The notes below the pieces were generated by a model, which searched no databases, was not told the DNA's origin, and worked only from the letters and a program-made list of their open reading frames with translations. The translations under genes and the position numbers were made by a program. Positions 16,765 to 26,107 of a stretch of DNA of 36,728 nt are shown piece by piece; the first letter of the stretch is position 1, and each line of letters opens with the position of its first letter. The stretch is taken from NCBI GenBank assembly GCA_024696885.1, contig JAILGI010000056.1, positions 1 through 36,728 of the forward strand, given 5' to 3'. This stretch comes from Bacilli bacterium. Its GTDB lineage: Bacteria > Bacillota_I > Bacilli_A > RFN20 > CAG-826.

Positions 16765-17851
16765 CTATAATATCCGCAATTCTATCTGAGGCAAATCCAT
16801 CACCGTATGGATTTATGGCGTTTGCCATCTTATCGTAAATGCTGTTTTTGTTTTCCATCAATTCAATTGCAGCATTTAAAATAACTGTTTTATTAGTGCC
16901 AACTAATCTTAAAGTGCCAGCATCAATACCTTCTGGTCTTTCTGTAACATCTCTTAAAACCAATACCGGTTTATGTAATGATGGGGCTTCTTCTTGAATA
17001 CCACCACTATCTGTTAAAACAAAATGCGATCTGGCAATCAATGCATGGAAATAAAGAGGATCAAGAGGATCAACTAAAAGTACTTGTTCATTATTGCCTA
17101 AAATTCTATTTGCGCTATCTCTAACGCGAGGATTCATGTGAACAGGGTAAACAACTTTAATCTCCGGATACATTTTGGTTAATTCATCAACTGCATGGAA
17201 AATATTTTCCAATGGCTCACCCCAGTTTTCACGGCGATGAGCGGTTAATAAAATCATCTTGCTATTGCCAATCCAATCAAAAATTGGTGATTCCACTTTG
17301 ATATTACAAGTAGTTTTAAGAGCGTCTATTGCTGTATTACCAGTAATATATATGGTTTTTTCATCCACATTTTCTTTAAGAAGATTCTCTTTAGCGAGTT
17401 GAGTGGGTGCAAAATTGTATCGAGCAACGATTGACACACCTCTTCTATTGAATTCTTCTGGGAATGGAGAATAAATATCGTTTGTTCTTAATCCAGCTTC
17501 AACATGGCCGACAGGAACATTTAAATAAAACGCCGCTAGAGCAGAAGCAAATGTTGTAGATGTGTCACCGTGAACGAGAATTAAATCAGGCTTTTCTTTC
17601 TCAATAACATCTTTCATTTTCAAAAGAATTGAGGAGGTGATATGAAAAAGATCTTGTTTATCTTTCATGATGTCGAGATTATATTTTGGAGTCACTTTAA
17701 AAACATCGAGAACTTGTTGAAGCATCTCTCTATGTTGACCAGAAACGCATGTAATAACTTCAATATTTAACTTTTTTTCTAATGCCTTAACAACAGGGCA
17801 CATTTTAATAGCTTCTGGCCTAGTGCCAAAAATAACCATGACTTTTTTCAT
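16745..17851 (-). CDS. wecB: UDP-N-acetylglucosamine 2-epimerase (non-hydrolysing), WecB type
   Basis: A 368-residue epimerase interconverting UDP-GlcNAc and UDP-ManNAc. FGTRPEAIKM at residues 8-17, VHGDTSTTFA near 95, GHVEAGLRT near 115, LTAHRRENWG near 205 and LTDSGGIQEEAPSL near 283 match the family along its whole length. Its product is the substrate of WecC, encoded immediately before it in the operon with one base between the two, so the pair makes UDP-ManNAcA. The last bases overlap the heparinase-like start codon. Confidence 0.93.
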   Translation of the reverse strand: MKKVMVIFGTRPEAIKMCPVVKALEKKLNIEVITCVSGQHREMLQQVLDVFKVTPKYNLDIMKDKQDLFHITSSILLKMKDVIEKEKPDLILVHGDTSTTFASALAAFYLNVPVGHVEAGLRTNDIYSPFPEEFNRRGVSIVARYNFAPTQLAKENLLKENVDEKTIYITGNTAIDALKTTCNIKVESPIFDWIGNSKMILLTAHRRENWGEPLENIFHAVDELTKMYPEIKVVYPVHMNPRVRDSANRILGNNEQVLLVDPLDPLYFHALIARSHFVLTDSGGIQEEAPSLHKPVLVLRDVTERPEGIDAGTLRLVGTNKTVILNAAIELMENKNSIYDKMANAINPYGDGFASDRIADIIDEAFSK

Positions 17852-17852
17852 A

Positions 17853-19076
17853 TTAATATCTATATAGTTTATCTAAACCTTCTAAACAATGTTTTGTATC
17901 AAAGATAACTTTTCCTGAAATCTTTTCTTTTGCGTTGATTATGTGACTATGATTTTGCATAACAATAATCAAATCTACTTTATTTAAGAAATCATCAAAA
18001 CTGAGAGTTTGGTTGGGAACAATCGCGGTTTCAACCCAAGGATCATAACTAACAAATGGTTTTTTGTTCATTGATTCGAGATATTCAATCATTTGAAGAG
18101 ATGGACTTTCTCTAACATCATCAACATTTTCTTTATATGTTAAACCATATATGCCAATTCTCTCTTCTTTGATGCCGAGTTTATTTGCGATTTCCTTCAC
18201 TCTTTTCAAAACATAAGATGGCATTGAATCATTGATTAATCTAGCTTGTTTAACAAGTTTAGCTTCTTCAGGGTAATCACCCACTAAGAACCATGGGTCA
18301 ACGGAAATACAATGACCACCAACACCTGGGCCTGGTTGAAGAATATTTACTCTTGGATGCATATTTGAAATACGAATTACTTCATATACGTCGATTCCAG
18401 CTTTTTCACAAATCTTAACTAATTCATTAGCAAAAGCAATATTAATATCTCTAAATGTGTTTTCAACAACTTTAGTCATTTCTGCAACTTTGATAGAGGT
18501 AATTACAATATTTCCATCGCAAAATGATTGATAAATTGACTTAACAATTTCACCAATTTCTTCATTATCACAACCAATTGTTCTTGAGTTGTGCTTTAAT
18601 TCATAAATCATGTTGCCAGGAATAATTCTTTCTGGGCAGTGTACTAAATGAATGGCTTTTTCTTTAACTAAAGGTCTAACAAATCTATCAATTGTTCCAG
18701 GAGAAATTGTTGATTCAATAATAATGATGGCTTTTTCTTTGCAGACGCTATAAACGCTATTAAAAGCAGAAACAACATAGGATGGATCAATTTTCTTATC
18801 ATCGCGATCATATGGTGTTGGCACAGAAATGATAAAAACATCTCTATTGGCAATATCATTTAAAACCGATGTGAATTTAACTCCATTTTGTAATGCTCCT
18901 GCAAAGAGCTCATCAAGGCCTTTTTCTTTGAATGTGGTTTTACCACTTTGTAATGTGTTAATTTTTTTGGAATCTAAATCATATCCAAGAACATCAACCC
19001 CGCCATAAGCGAGGGCTAATGATGTTGGAAGACCAATATATCCCATTCCAATGACTGTAACTTTATATTTGTTCAT
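17853..19076 (-). CDS. wecC: UDP-N-acetyl-D-mannosamine dehydrogenase, WecC type
   Basis: A 407-residue NAD-dependent four-electron dehydrogenase that oxidises UDP-ManNAc to UDP-ManNAcA. The NAD loop GMGYIGLPTS is at residues 10-19; CPERIIPGN, the central KVVENTFRDINIAFANE helix and PGPGVGGHCISVDPWFL carry the substrate contacts and the catalytic Cys. The GGHCISVDPWF wording separates WecC from the Ugd protein of this window (GGYCLPKD). It is followed by wecB one base later. It lies 24 bp after the fused glycosyltransferase gene. Confidence 0.93.
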   Translation of the reverse strand: MNKYKVTVIGMGYIGLPTSLALAYGGVDVLGYDLDSKKINTLQSGKTTFKEKGLDELFAGALQNGVKFTSVLNDIANRDVFIISVPTPYDRDDKKIDPSYVVSAFNSVYSVCKEKAIIIIESTISPGTIDRFVRPLVKEKAIHLVHCPERIIPGNMIYELKHNSRTIGCDNEEIGEIVKSIYQSFCDGNIVITSIKVAEMTKVVENTFRDINIAFANELVKICEKAGIDVYEVIRISNMHPRVNILQPGPGVGGHCISVDPWFLVGDYPEEAKLVKQARLINDSMPSYVLKRVKEIANKLGIKEERIGIYGLTYKENVDDVRESPSLQMIEYLESMNKKPFVSYDPWVETAIVPNQTLSFDDFLNKVDLIIVMQNHSHIINAKEKISGKVIFDTKHCLEGLDKLYRY

Positions 19077-19100
19077 AACAATAATTCCTTTTCACAATTG

Positions 19101-21479
19101 TCATTTAATTACTTTATCAATAATTGATAAATATGTCGAAGATAATTTATCAAAATCAAAGTCTTTTGATGCTTTTTTTGCATTATTGCAATATTCAGAA
19201 TATTCCTGTTTATTCATCTTTTTGAACATTTCAACAGCTTCAGCTAAATTCTTAGGAGTGTATTCATCCAGTTCAATGCCACATTTGTATCTATTAATTA
19301 AGGAATACCCCATCTTAACTGTTGATATGATAGGTTTACCACTCGCCATATATTCAAATAATTTATTTGAACTATTACCTCGTGACCAGTTGTACATCGA
19401 ATTAGAATAAACCAAAATGTTCAAATCCATTTGACTTAAGAACGATGGAACAAACTTCTTATCAAGATAACCTGTAAATTTAACATTAGTGAGTTTCTTT
19501 TCTTCAACGAGTTTTTTCATATCTTCTAATAAAGATCCAGAACCCGCGATACAGAACACTATTGATTCATTGTTTTTTAACAATTCAGCGGCTTCAATGA
19601 TGAAATCAACCGAATTCATCGGTCTAATTGAACCAGCATAACCAACATAGAACTTTTTAGAACCTTTTTCTCTAATATCGTATTTGTTTTCTTTAATATT
19701 TTGATTCCATTCATCAAAATCAACACCATTATTTACGTAATAGCACTTTTCAAGATTAATCTTGCCACCTTGTCCTTTGTCCCACTTCATTTCCTTAATG
19801 TGGTCTACATCGCCTTCTTTTGTAAAAACGATTGCGTCTGAATGAATGTAAATATTTCTTTCCATTCTTGAAAGCATTTTACCAAATAAACTCTTTTCTT
19901 TGACTTTTCCAACTGTAAATAACTCTTCTGGCCAAAGGTCTCTAACTTCTGTGATATATGGAATATCATGTTTTTTCGCTATCTTATGAGCCGCCACACA
20001 CGTTAATAAGTGGGCGCTAGATCCAATTATTACTTTTGGTAATCCATATTTTAAGGCAACACCATCCCAAGAGCGGAGAATGGCAAAATAGAAGGAAATC
20101 ATATTAATGATTCTCTTAATTCCATTGCCTTTATATCTATATGTTTTAAGGAAGGCAAAAATAATATCATCATCAACGTTAACTTCAGTGAAGTGTCCTT
20201 TTTTAACTGCGACTTCTGTTCCTGTTGCGTGAAGTTGATTAGAAGCGAAAATAATGACTCTATATCCTTCTTTAGCAAATCGCTTCGCTAAATAATAGTG
20301 CCTTGGTAATGGGCCATTATCCGGAGTTGTTGCGTAGTGATTCATAATCCAAATAGTCTTTTTACCCTCAGGATAAGATGGTCTTTCATCCAAATGGTTT
20401 TCAATAGCCTTTTCCTTTCTTAACGCGCCAAGAATAGTTGTCATACAAGTGAAAAGACCAAAAGCAACTGGGAATACAAATGCACCACTATATGCGAACA
20501 AGAATTTAACGCCAAACAAAGTTGGTGTGATTTTTGAGAATAAGAATAATAATCCAAAGAATAACAACAACGATATGATTGGCAGTGAATAAAGTAAGAA
20601 TTTGTTTTCAAAGAAATATTTCACATAATCAGAAATAAATTGAATTAATAAAACAATAGCAATGATAAGCAAAACGATGCCAAATGACATGCAAAGAGGC
20701 AGTCTTTGATTAATGGTTGTGTACAATTTATACCTTTCTTGAATGGCCTTGCATGAGAATTTAGCCGTACCGCTATCAAATCCTTCAGTGTTGATCCATT
20801 TTTTAATTTCTCGTTCAATAACTGCACTTTTCTCGAAATATTTAGATATAGTTTTAAAGAAAGAACTGATTGTAATATCATTTAAGTCTTCTTGTGAAAC
20901 AACAGCAAAATAACCAAAAGTTCCCGCAAAAATACTACCGGTATTATTTCTTTCTCCGTTTATCGCACCGAAGCACATTCCGATAACTTCAAAAGATTTG
21001 GTTTTGTTACCAAGCGTAATTGTCATATTGTCGCCAGGGTTAAAACCGAGTTTTCGATATAAATCACTAGATAAAACGATATAACCACTCTTTAGTTTGT
21101 TCCATACATTCTCGCCGTAAATATGATTATATGAATAAGAGCTGTTGTTATAATAAGGAACATCAAAAACAGTAAGGTCCAATTCATTATATTTAGTTGT
21201 GACATATCTGGATGCTGAATACTTATATGGTTCATCTTTCGTGTTTTCGTAGCTTATGTTTGACCAAAAATCAGGATCAACATTGTCTTTATTTCTATTT
21301 ACGCAAACAATCAAATCAGAATCGCCACTATTGATAAGGTTGTCACCGCTTTTAGATATGAAAAATTGTTGATTGCCACCAAAAATAAACAGTGAGGAAA
21401 ACAAAGCAACAAAGAAGATGGTTGCTTGATATAAAACGTGTAAGAAGAAAGTTAGTATTTCTTTTTCTTTATTTTTCAT
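19101..21479 (-). CDS. Fusion of FtsX/MacB-like membrane and extracellular region with WbuB-like GT4
   Basis: A 792-residue protein with two parts. Residues 10-34 form TM1; 35-258 form an extracellular domain with the MacB/FtsX periplasmic-core wording YIVLSSDLYRKLGFNPGDN and a following EVIGMCFG strand; 262-285, 294-314 and 325-353 are three more membrane helices. This is the four-helix, large-loop layout of MacB/FtsX permeases, but no ABC ATPase is nearby. From about 374 (TIWIMNHYATTPDNGPLPRH) to the end is a GT4 enzyme of the WbuB type, with YVGYAGSIRPMN, FCIAGSGSLLEDM and GNSSNKLFEYMASGKPI (E-x7-E region). WbuB enzymes are linked to FucNAc transfer, matching CapE-F-G here. The GT faces the cytosol. 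The ATG overlaps the upstream gene by 11 bases. No frameshift is visible at the junction. Confidence 0.82.
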   Translation of the reverse strand: MKNKEKEILTFFLHVLYQATIFFVALFSSLFIFGGNQQFFISKSGDNLINSGDSDLIVCVNRNKDNVDPDFWSNISYENTKDEPYKYSASRYVTTKYNELDLTVFDVPYYNNSSYSYNHIYGENVWNKLKSGYIVLSSDLYRKLGFNPGDNMTITLGNKTKSFEVIGMCFGAINGERNNTGSIFAGTFGYFAVVSQEDLNDITISSFFKTISKYFEKSAVIEREIKKWINTEGFDSGTAKFSCKAIQERYKLYTTINQRLPLCMSFGIVLLIIAIVLLIQFISDYVKYFFENKFLLYSLPIISLLLFFGLLFLFSKITPTLFGVKFLFAYSGAFVFPVAFGLFTCMTTILGALRKEKAIENHLDERPSYPEGKKTIWIMNHYATTPDNGPLPRHYYLAKRFAKEGYRVIIFASNQLHATGTEVAVKKGHFTEVNVDDDIIFAFLKTYRYKGNGIKRIINMISFYFAILRSWDGVALKYGLPKVIIGSSAHLLTCVAAHKIAKKHDIPYITEVRDLWPEELFTVGKVKEKSLFGKMLSRMERNIYIHSDAIVFTKEGDVDHIKEMKWDKGQGGKINLEKCYYVNNGVDFDEWNQNIKENKYDIREKGSKKFYVGYAGSIRPMNSVDFIIEAAELLKNNESIVFCIAGSGSLLEDMKKLVEEKKLTNVKFTGYLDKKFVPSFLSQMDLNILVYSNSMYNWSRGNSSNKLFEYMASGKPIISTVKMGYSLINRYKCGIELDEYTPKNLAEAVEMFKKMNKQEYSEYCNNAKKASKDFDFDKLSSTYLSIIDKVIK

Positions 21480-24171
21480 CGTTTTCCTTCGCCTTTCTAA
21501 TTTGTTGTCTATATTTTTTGATTAAAAATGAGAAATTAACCACCAGAAGTGGAATCCACACAACCACATTTATTGTATAAATAATGTTCCAAGTTACAGT
21601 CTCATCTATCGCATGTATCAAGAACACTAAACCGATTTTTAAAGCCGCTGCAGCAGCAATAGATATAGCTTGTGGGAGCAAACATTGAAAACTATTTAAT
21701 AAAGATCCAGTGCTTGAAACAAATAAGTTTTCAATCGTAAAGATTAATAGCATTAACACGATAAAGAAATTAATGGTAAAGCTATCTTCTCCTAACCAAA
21801 CGTCGAGGAGCGGTTGCATGAAAAACGCCACCAGCAAGCATAGGAAGCAAATAACGATATCAAATATAAATAGGGACTTGATTCCTTTTGTTAATTGGTG
21901 ATTGTTTCCGCTTGCAATAGATTTACATGCGCTAGTCCACATAATGCCGTTATAAATATTTGCAATAGATAAGATGACATTAAAGAATTTGGAGTATTTT
22001 GTATATTCAACAACATTCTCAGAAGAGAAAATACTAGAAATAATAATTTGATCAGCGGAATTCAAGAATAATAAAGCCATTTGAATAAGGAAAAACATCA
22101 AACCAAGAGACATGATTGTCTTTCCTTTTTTAAATGATGAGTATTTGAAACTTGGTCTAATCTCTTTCATTGGACCAATAAAAGCAATTAATGACGCTAA
22201 TATATATGGAAGAACCGTGATGGTTGCATAAGCAATTGATAAGAACAATAACTTTTGAGACACATCATTAAATCTTGCAATTAAAGCAAAAAGAAGCAAA
22301 CCTGTGTTTGCTAAAAGCGGCAAGAGGTTAGACAGGAAGTGTTTTTGATGGGATTGGAATACATGACATATGTTTTTAAGAACAAACTCAACTGCGATAG
22401 TTGCAAACGTTATACAAAACGCCAATCTAACTGTTGAGGCAGAAATTGAATCTGGATCAAAATTAAATATTTTAACAGGATCAAGCAAGTTGATAACAAT
22501 TAAGCCAACACTTAGGATAATTGCACCAATTACAAACGAAAAGGAATATGTCGATGAAACTATCCGCTTTCCTTCTTCCTTTTCACCTTTGTTTAAAGCT
22601 TCAATTAGTTTGTTCTTCATTCCGTTTCCGAACCCCAAATCAAAAGTCATAACCCAAGTGATGATTGATAGGAAGGTTAACCAAATACCGTAAGTTGAGT
22701 CATTATTAAAATATTGTGAATATACTGGGATGGTAAATAAGCCAATAAGAAGAGCAACACCCTTAAGACCAAAACTCAACAAAGTATTTCTAGCAACAAC
22801 ACCTGTATGATTATCTTGTTTTAAAATGGTCATCAATGTTCTATCATCAGATTCCACTTCTTTTTTCTTTCGTCGAGCCAAAATCTTAGCATCAAATGTT
22901 TCATAAACGAAATAGAATGGTATGGCCCAAGAAAGCAACATATTACTATGTGGTTCTTTATTGACAATAATAAGCATCAATAGCATGAATGAAACAACAG
23001 AAAGATGACCTGCTTTATCATACAAAACTATTCCTGCGATAAGCATCAATGTAAAAATTGCACCAAAAATACCAAATCTAGCCAACAAGCTAACAGATGT
23101 CGTTGTTTGGGCATCAATCAAATTGGTGTATTCACCGGAAGTTGCTATTTCAACATACTTAGCATTGGCTCCATGAATGCCCCATCCAAAAAATGGTTTT
23201 TGTAAAAAAATATCAATATTTATTTTTGGTGAATAAAGTCTTGAGGTAAATGAGTTTTCTTTTTGTGCTATTTTGGAAAAAACATCCGGCAAATATTTTG
23301 CTAAATCTCCCGAAAAAAGAAATACTATTAGAATCGCCCCAAAGAAAACTGGAATAAATGACAATTGAAGAGCGGATTTTAACTTTTCGTGTTTAACCCT
23401 ATCAATTATGGCGGGAACAAGAACAAGAATTGTTAAAAGATAACCAGCGGTTGAAAAAGTGAATACCAAAGCAACCAAATATACAATCACATGACTAATT
23501 TTTGTTTTACTAGAAAAAAGTAGTTCAAACGCTAAAGCAATTAAAAGGAACGAAGCGAAAACTCCTGGTTCCCAGAAAATGGATTGGGTTCTGTTATTGT
23601 GTATTGCATGGAAAGCAACAAACATTACATTTTCAAATGTATTGCTGTTATCGCCAATGAAAGAAAAACCAATTATTGATGGAATTAATGTATAAATCAA
23701 ATAAACCAAAACAGAAATGATTGATAGAACAAAAATAATGTTGCAAAAGATTATTTTGAAGCGATCAAAGGGAATTACCCTTACTAATAAAACAGCAGAA
23801 ATGACAAGTATGCCAAAATAAAAATAAGACATAAAATAATGGCCTTCACCATTAATTAATAAAGTGATAGATGCAGAAACCCCAATAAGGAGAAAACACG
23901 CAATAGTTGGAAGCGGTATCAATTTTCTTTTATCTTTTTTTATTTCTTTGAAATAACTTAATTTGAATGAAAGAGCGTATCTAACTAAAATGGAACCACA
24001 AGTAATGATTGCGCACATGGTTCTAGGTGTGGTGTTTTCGGTGGTAAACAAAGAATACCCACTGCAAAGAAGGCAAAGTGCGACCAAAATATAATCTAGC
24101 GTCAACCCAAATGAATCAGATTTTACAAAGCTAGTAATTTTAGTTTTGATGTTTTCGAAAAAAGTTCTCAT
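21469..24171 (-). CDS. Fusion of Wzy-like polymerase and Wzx-like flippase
   Basis: A 900-residue, multi-helix membrane protein. The first 430 or so residues are an O-antigen polymerase/ligase-like unit with about a dozen hydrophobic segments, the SIFWEPGVFASF motif near 195-206, and a loop with SFTSRLYSPK then KPFFGWGIHG near 325-332, all typical of Wzy_C-type polymerases. A charged cytoplasmic linker (LARRKKKEVESDD) follows. From about 455 (NTLLSFGLKGVALLIG) to the end is a Wzx flippase with FTIPVYSQYF, YGIWLTFLSIITWVMTFDLGFGNG split over two helices, and a basic C-terminal tail. Both functions are normally separate proteins. The gene heads the operon; its ATG has no ribosome site, and the -10 lies about 25 bp upstream. 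Confidence 0.85.
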   Translation of the reverse strand: MRTFFENIKTKITSFVKSDSFGLTLDYILVALCLLCSGYSLFTTENTTPRTMCAIITCGSILVRYALSFKLSYFKEIKKDKRKLIPLPTIACFLLIGVSASITLLINGEGHYFMSYFYFGILVISAVLLVRVIPFDRFKIIFCNIIFVLSIISVLVYLIYTLIPSIIGFSFIGDNSNTFENVMFVAFHAIHNNRTQSIFWEPGVFASFLLIALAFELLFSSKTKISHVIVYLVALVFTFSTAGYLLTILVLVPAIIDRVKHEKLKSALQLSFIPVFFGAILIVFLFSGDLAKYLPDVFSKIAQKENSFTSRLYSPKINIDIFLQKPFFGWGIHGANAKYVEIATSGEYTNLIDAQTTTSVSLLARFGIFGAIFTLMLIAGIVLYDKAGHLSVVSFMLLMLIIVNKEPHSNMLLSWAIPFYFVYETFDAKILARRKKKEVESDDRTLMTILKQDNHTGVVARNTLLSFGLKGVALLIGLFTIPVYSQYFNNDSTYGIWLTFLSIITWVMTFDLGFGNGMKNKLIEALNKGEKEEGKRIVSSTYSFSFVIGAIILSVGLIVINLLDPVKIFNFDPDSISASTVRLAFCITFATIAVEFVLKNICHVFQSHQKHFLSNLLPLLANTGLLLFALIARFNDVSQKLLFLSIAYATITVLPYILASLIAFIGPMKEIRPSFKYSSFKKGKTIMSLGLMFFLIQMALLFLNSADQIIISSIFSSENVVEYTKYSKFFNVILSIANIYNGIMWTSACKSIASGNNHQLTKGIKSLFIFDIVICFLCLLVAFFMQPLLDVWLGEDSFTINFFIVLMLLIFTIENLFVSSTGSLLNSFQCLLPQAISIAAAAALKIGLVFLIHAIDETVTWNIIYTINVVVWIPLLVVNFSFLIKKYRQQIRKAKENDEK

Positions 24172-24195
24172 AATTAGTAAAGTGAACTATTACGT

Positions 24196-24224
24196 ATTAT
24201 AATAGTTACTGGTTACTATGCAAA
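24196..24224. promoter_or_regulatory. Shared bidirectional -10 between the polymerase-flippase and Asp-box genes
   Basis: The palindrome ATTATAAT (24196-24203) reads TATAAT on both strands. Leftward: -35 TTTGCA (24224-24219), 17-bp spacer, -10 TATAAT (24201-24196), serving the long polysaccharide operon. Rightward: -10 TATAAT (24198-24203) with only weak -35 candidates, serving the gene at 24218, whose leader would be about eight bases. The leftward -35 overlaps the ATG of the rightward gene, so the two promoters should compete. Confidence 0.6.
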
Positions 24225-26065
24225 CAAAAAAGATTACAAGAGCAGAAAATTTCTTCTATAGAAGAGCGGGTAGAATTTACAAAAGAAAGAACCACTACTT
24301 TAATTATAACTTTTTAAGTTCGTCTGAAAAATACGATATCTATATGGATATCGGTGGCAAGAAAAAAATCGTTGCCGCTTTAAATGACGTCATATGTGTT
24401 CAAAAGAATCCTACAACAATTGAATTATATCCAAATTACAGAAATACACTTCTCAAATACACAATAAAATTGACGCCCAATAAATTCGAAGGTTTAATTA
24501 AAGGAAGTAAAATAGACTTATGTCTACTTCTCCCATATTGTAGGCAATGCAAAGAAGGAGAAATAATCGATTCTTGGAGACTAGTAATAATCACAAATAA
24601 ATGCCAAGTGTTCCATAACTTTCCAAATAGATCAAAAGACTTCAATTATGAAGGTGAAAGTCAGCCATTGGATTTAGTTCATTTCGAAGAAAGTGCAATA
24701 TGGGATATTCCAGGAAGAAAATACCCTTCTATGAACGAAAAATGCGATGCCAATGAATTCTTCTTCCCGGTTTTCGATAAAGAGGTTTACGAATATCATC
24801 CACGTATAAATGGAAAACATGAAACAAAATATGGCAACAAGGGTTTTCCAAAATATTTAAAAAACGCAGACGGTGATATTATTTCTAGATTTTATTTCCC
24901 AAAACGACAATCCGAAAGTAATCCATTTTTCTATTTAGATGGACTAGAAATCGATACCAAAATCACATTAGTTGGAACTTATAGATCAAATACCAACCAA
25001 CCAGCAAGAATAGTTGTTTTTGCCACTACTGATGGAGGTAGAAATTGGTTCGCTAAATATGAGTTTGGGGACTATGGTCAATATGATTTTAGACAAGGCA
25101 AAGAAAGCGATTGGGGATTAAATTTTGGAAATTCAATCAATATTACTAATATTGAATTTGATGAAAAAGATGTTAATTCTTTAGAAATTTTAAAGCGAGA
25201 ATTAACACTAGATTTCAAAACAAACAATTATCAATCTTTCTCAAATCCTATTAGTATCAAATCCATAGTTAAGGGGTCAACAGCGATAATCGAAACACAT
25301 GACCCACATGGTTTAACTAATGGAAACATTGTTTTGTTAAAAGAAGTGCATGGCGCTAGCAAATTATCATTTTTAACAAATAACAATGCAAGCGAATTTA
25401 GTCCAGGAAACGGTATTTTCTTTAAAGTTAAAGTCATTGATAATTATCGTTTTGAATTATATGAAAATGTTTCTAATACGAATAATGTTTTACCATGTCG
25501 TCATATTCATTTTATAGACAGAATAAGAGATGGTTGGACTATTGGAACAGGTGAAATATATCCAAATGGATGGTTGTTAATCATGCAAAGCTTGGAAGGA
25601 GACACATATTCCAATATCAAAATACGTGAACCTTTTAATGTTACACAATTAACTTTTGGCAAAGAAGCGACACAAAGAGGTATGGGTTTATATTTATTTG
25701 AAAGAGAAAAAGAAAACTATTTCATCTTTGCATCTGATCACGATTTGCTAAAAAGGGATTTTGAACTACCAAATGGAGATTCTATAACCAGAAATTCAAC
25801 AGGGGTTTTTGTTGGTAAAATTTCAAATATTGATGATTATAAAAAAATGTCACCAATTTACGAAACAAATGAACCTTGCCTATATTTCAAGTTAATCGAT
25901 GACACTTATATATTTGGCGGGCAAAGAGGAGAAATTGCATTCGGACACAATTATGGTGACAGATGGGAAAGTTCAAAAATCAGTAAACCCATTAAAAGGT
26001 TTAGAGGAAGAACTTATGACTTTTTAGTCTATGATTCGTGCCTTTTCATAAGAAAAAACAAGTAA
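24218..26065 (+). CDS. Intracellular Asp-box (sialidase-fold-like) protein with phage-tail-type insert
   Basis: A 615-residue protein not assigned to a named family. TTDGGRNWFA near residue 268 fits the Asp-box S/T-x-D-x-G-x-x-W of sialidase and BNR beta-propellers, and GHNYGDRWES near 573 is a weaker second copy. Residues about 345-420 include HDPHGLTNGN and a FKVKVIDNYRFELYEN end, which match the small E1_FCCH-like module common in phage tail and tail-fibre proteins. No signal peptide or membrane helix is present. It is the only rightward gene in the locus and shares a promoter with the polymerase-flippase fusion, so a role in glycan sensing, tailoring or export control is possible; none is proven. 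The N terminus is basic (TRAENFFYRRAGRIYKRK). No ribosome site precedes the ATG. Confidence 0.6.
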   Translation: MQTKKITRAENFFYRRAGRIYKRKNHYFNYNFLSSSEKYDIYMDIGGKKKIVAALNDVICVQKNPTTIELYPNYRNTLLKYTIKLTPNKFEGLIKGSKIDLCLLLPYCRQCKEGEIIDSWRLVIITNKCQVFHNFPNRSKDFNYEGESQPLDLVHFEESAIWDIPGRKYPSMNEKCDANEFFFPVFDKEVYEYHPRINGKHETKYGNKGFPKYLKNADGDIISRFYFPKRQSESNPFFYLDGLEIDTKITLVGTYRSNTNQPARIVVFATTDGGRNWFAKYEFGDYGQYDFRQGKESDWGLNFGNSINITNIEFDEKDVNSLEILKRELTLDFKTNNYQSFSNPISIKSIVKGSTAIIETHDPHGLTNGNIVLLKEVHGASKLSFLTNNNASEFSPGNGIFFKVKVIDNYRFELYENVSNTNNVLPCRHIHFIDRIRDGWTIGTGEIYPNGWLLIMQSLEGDTYSNIKIREPFNVTQLTFGKEATQRGMGLYLFEREKENYFIFASDHDLLKRDFELPNGDSITRNSTGVFVGKISNIDDYKKMSPIYETNEPCLYFKLIDDTYIFGGQRGEIAFGHNYGDRWESSKISKPIKRFRGRTYDFLVYDSCLFIRKNK

Positions 26066-26107
26066 AAAATAGCGAAATATTAAACAAAAACTTTATAAAA
26101 ATTATTA

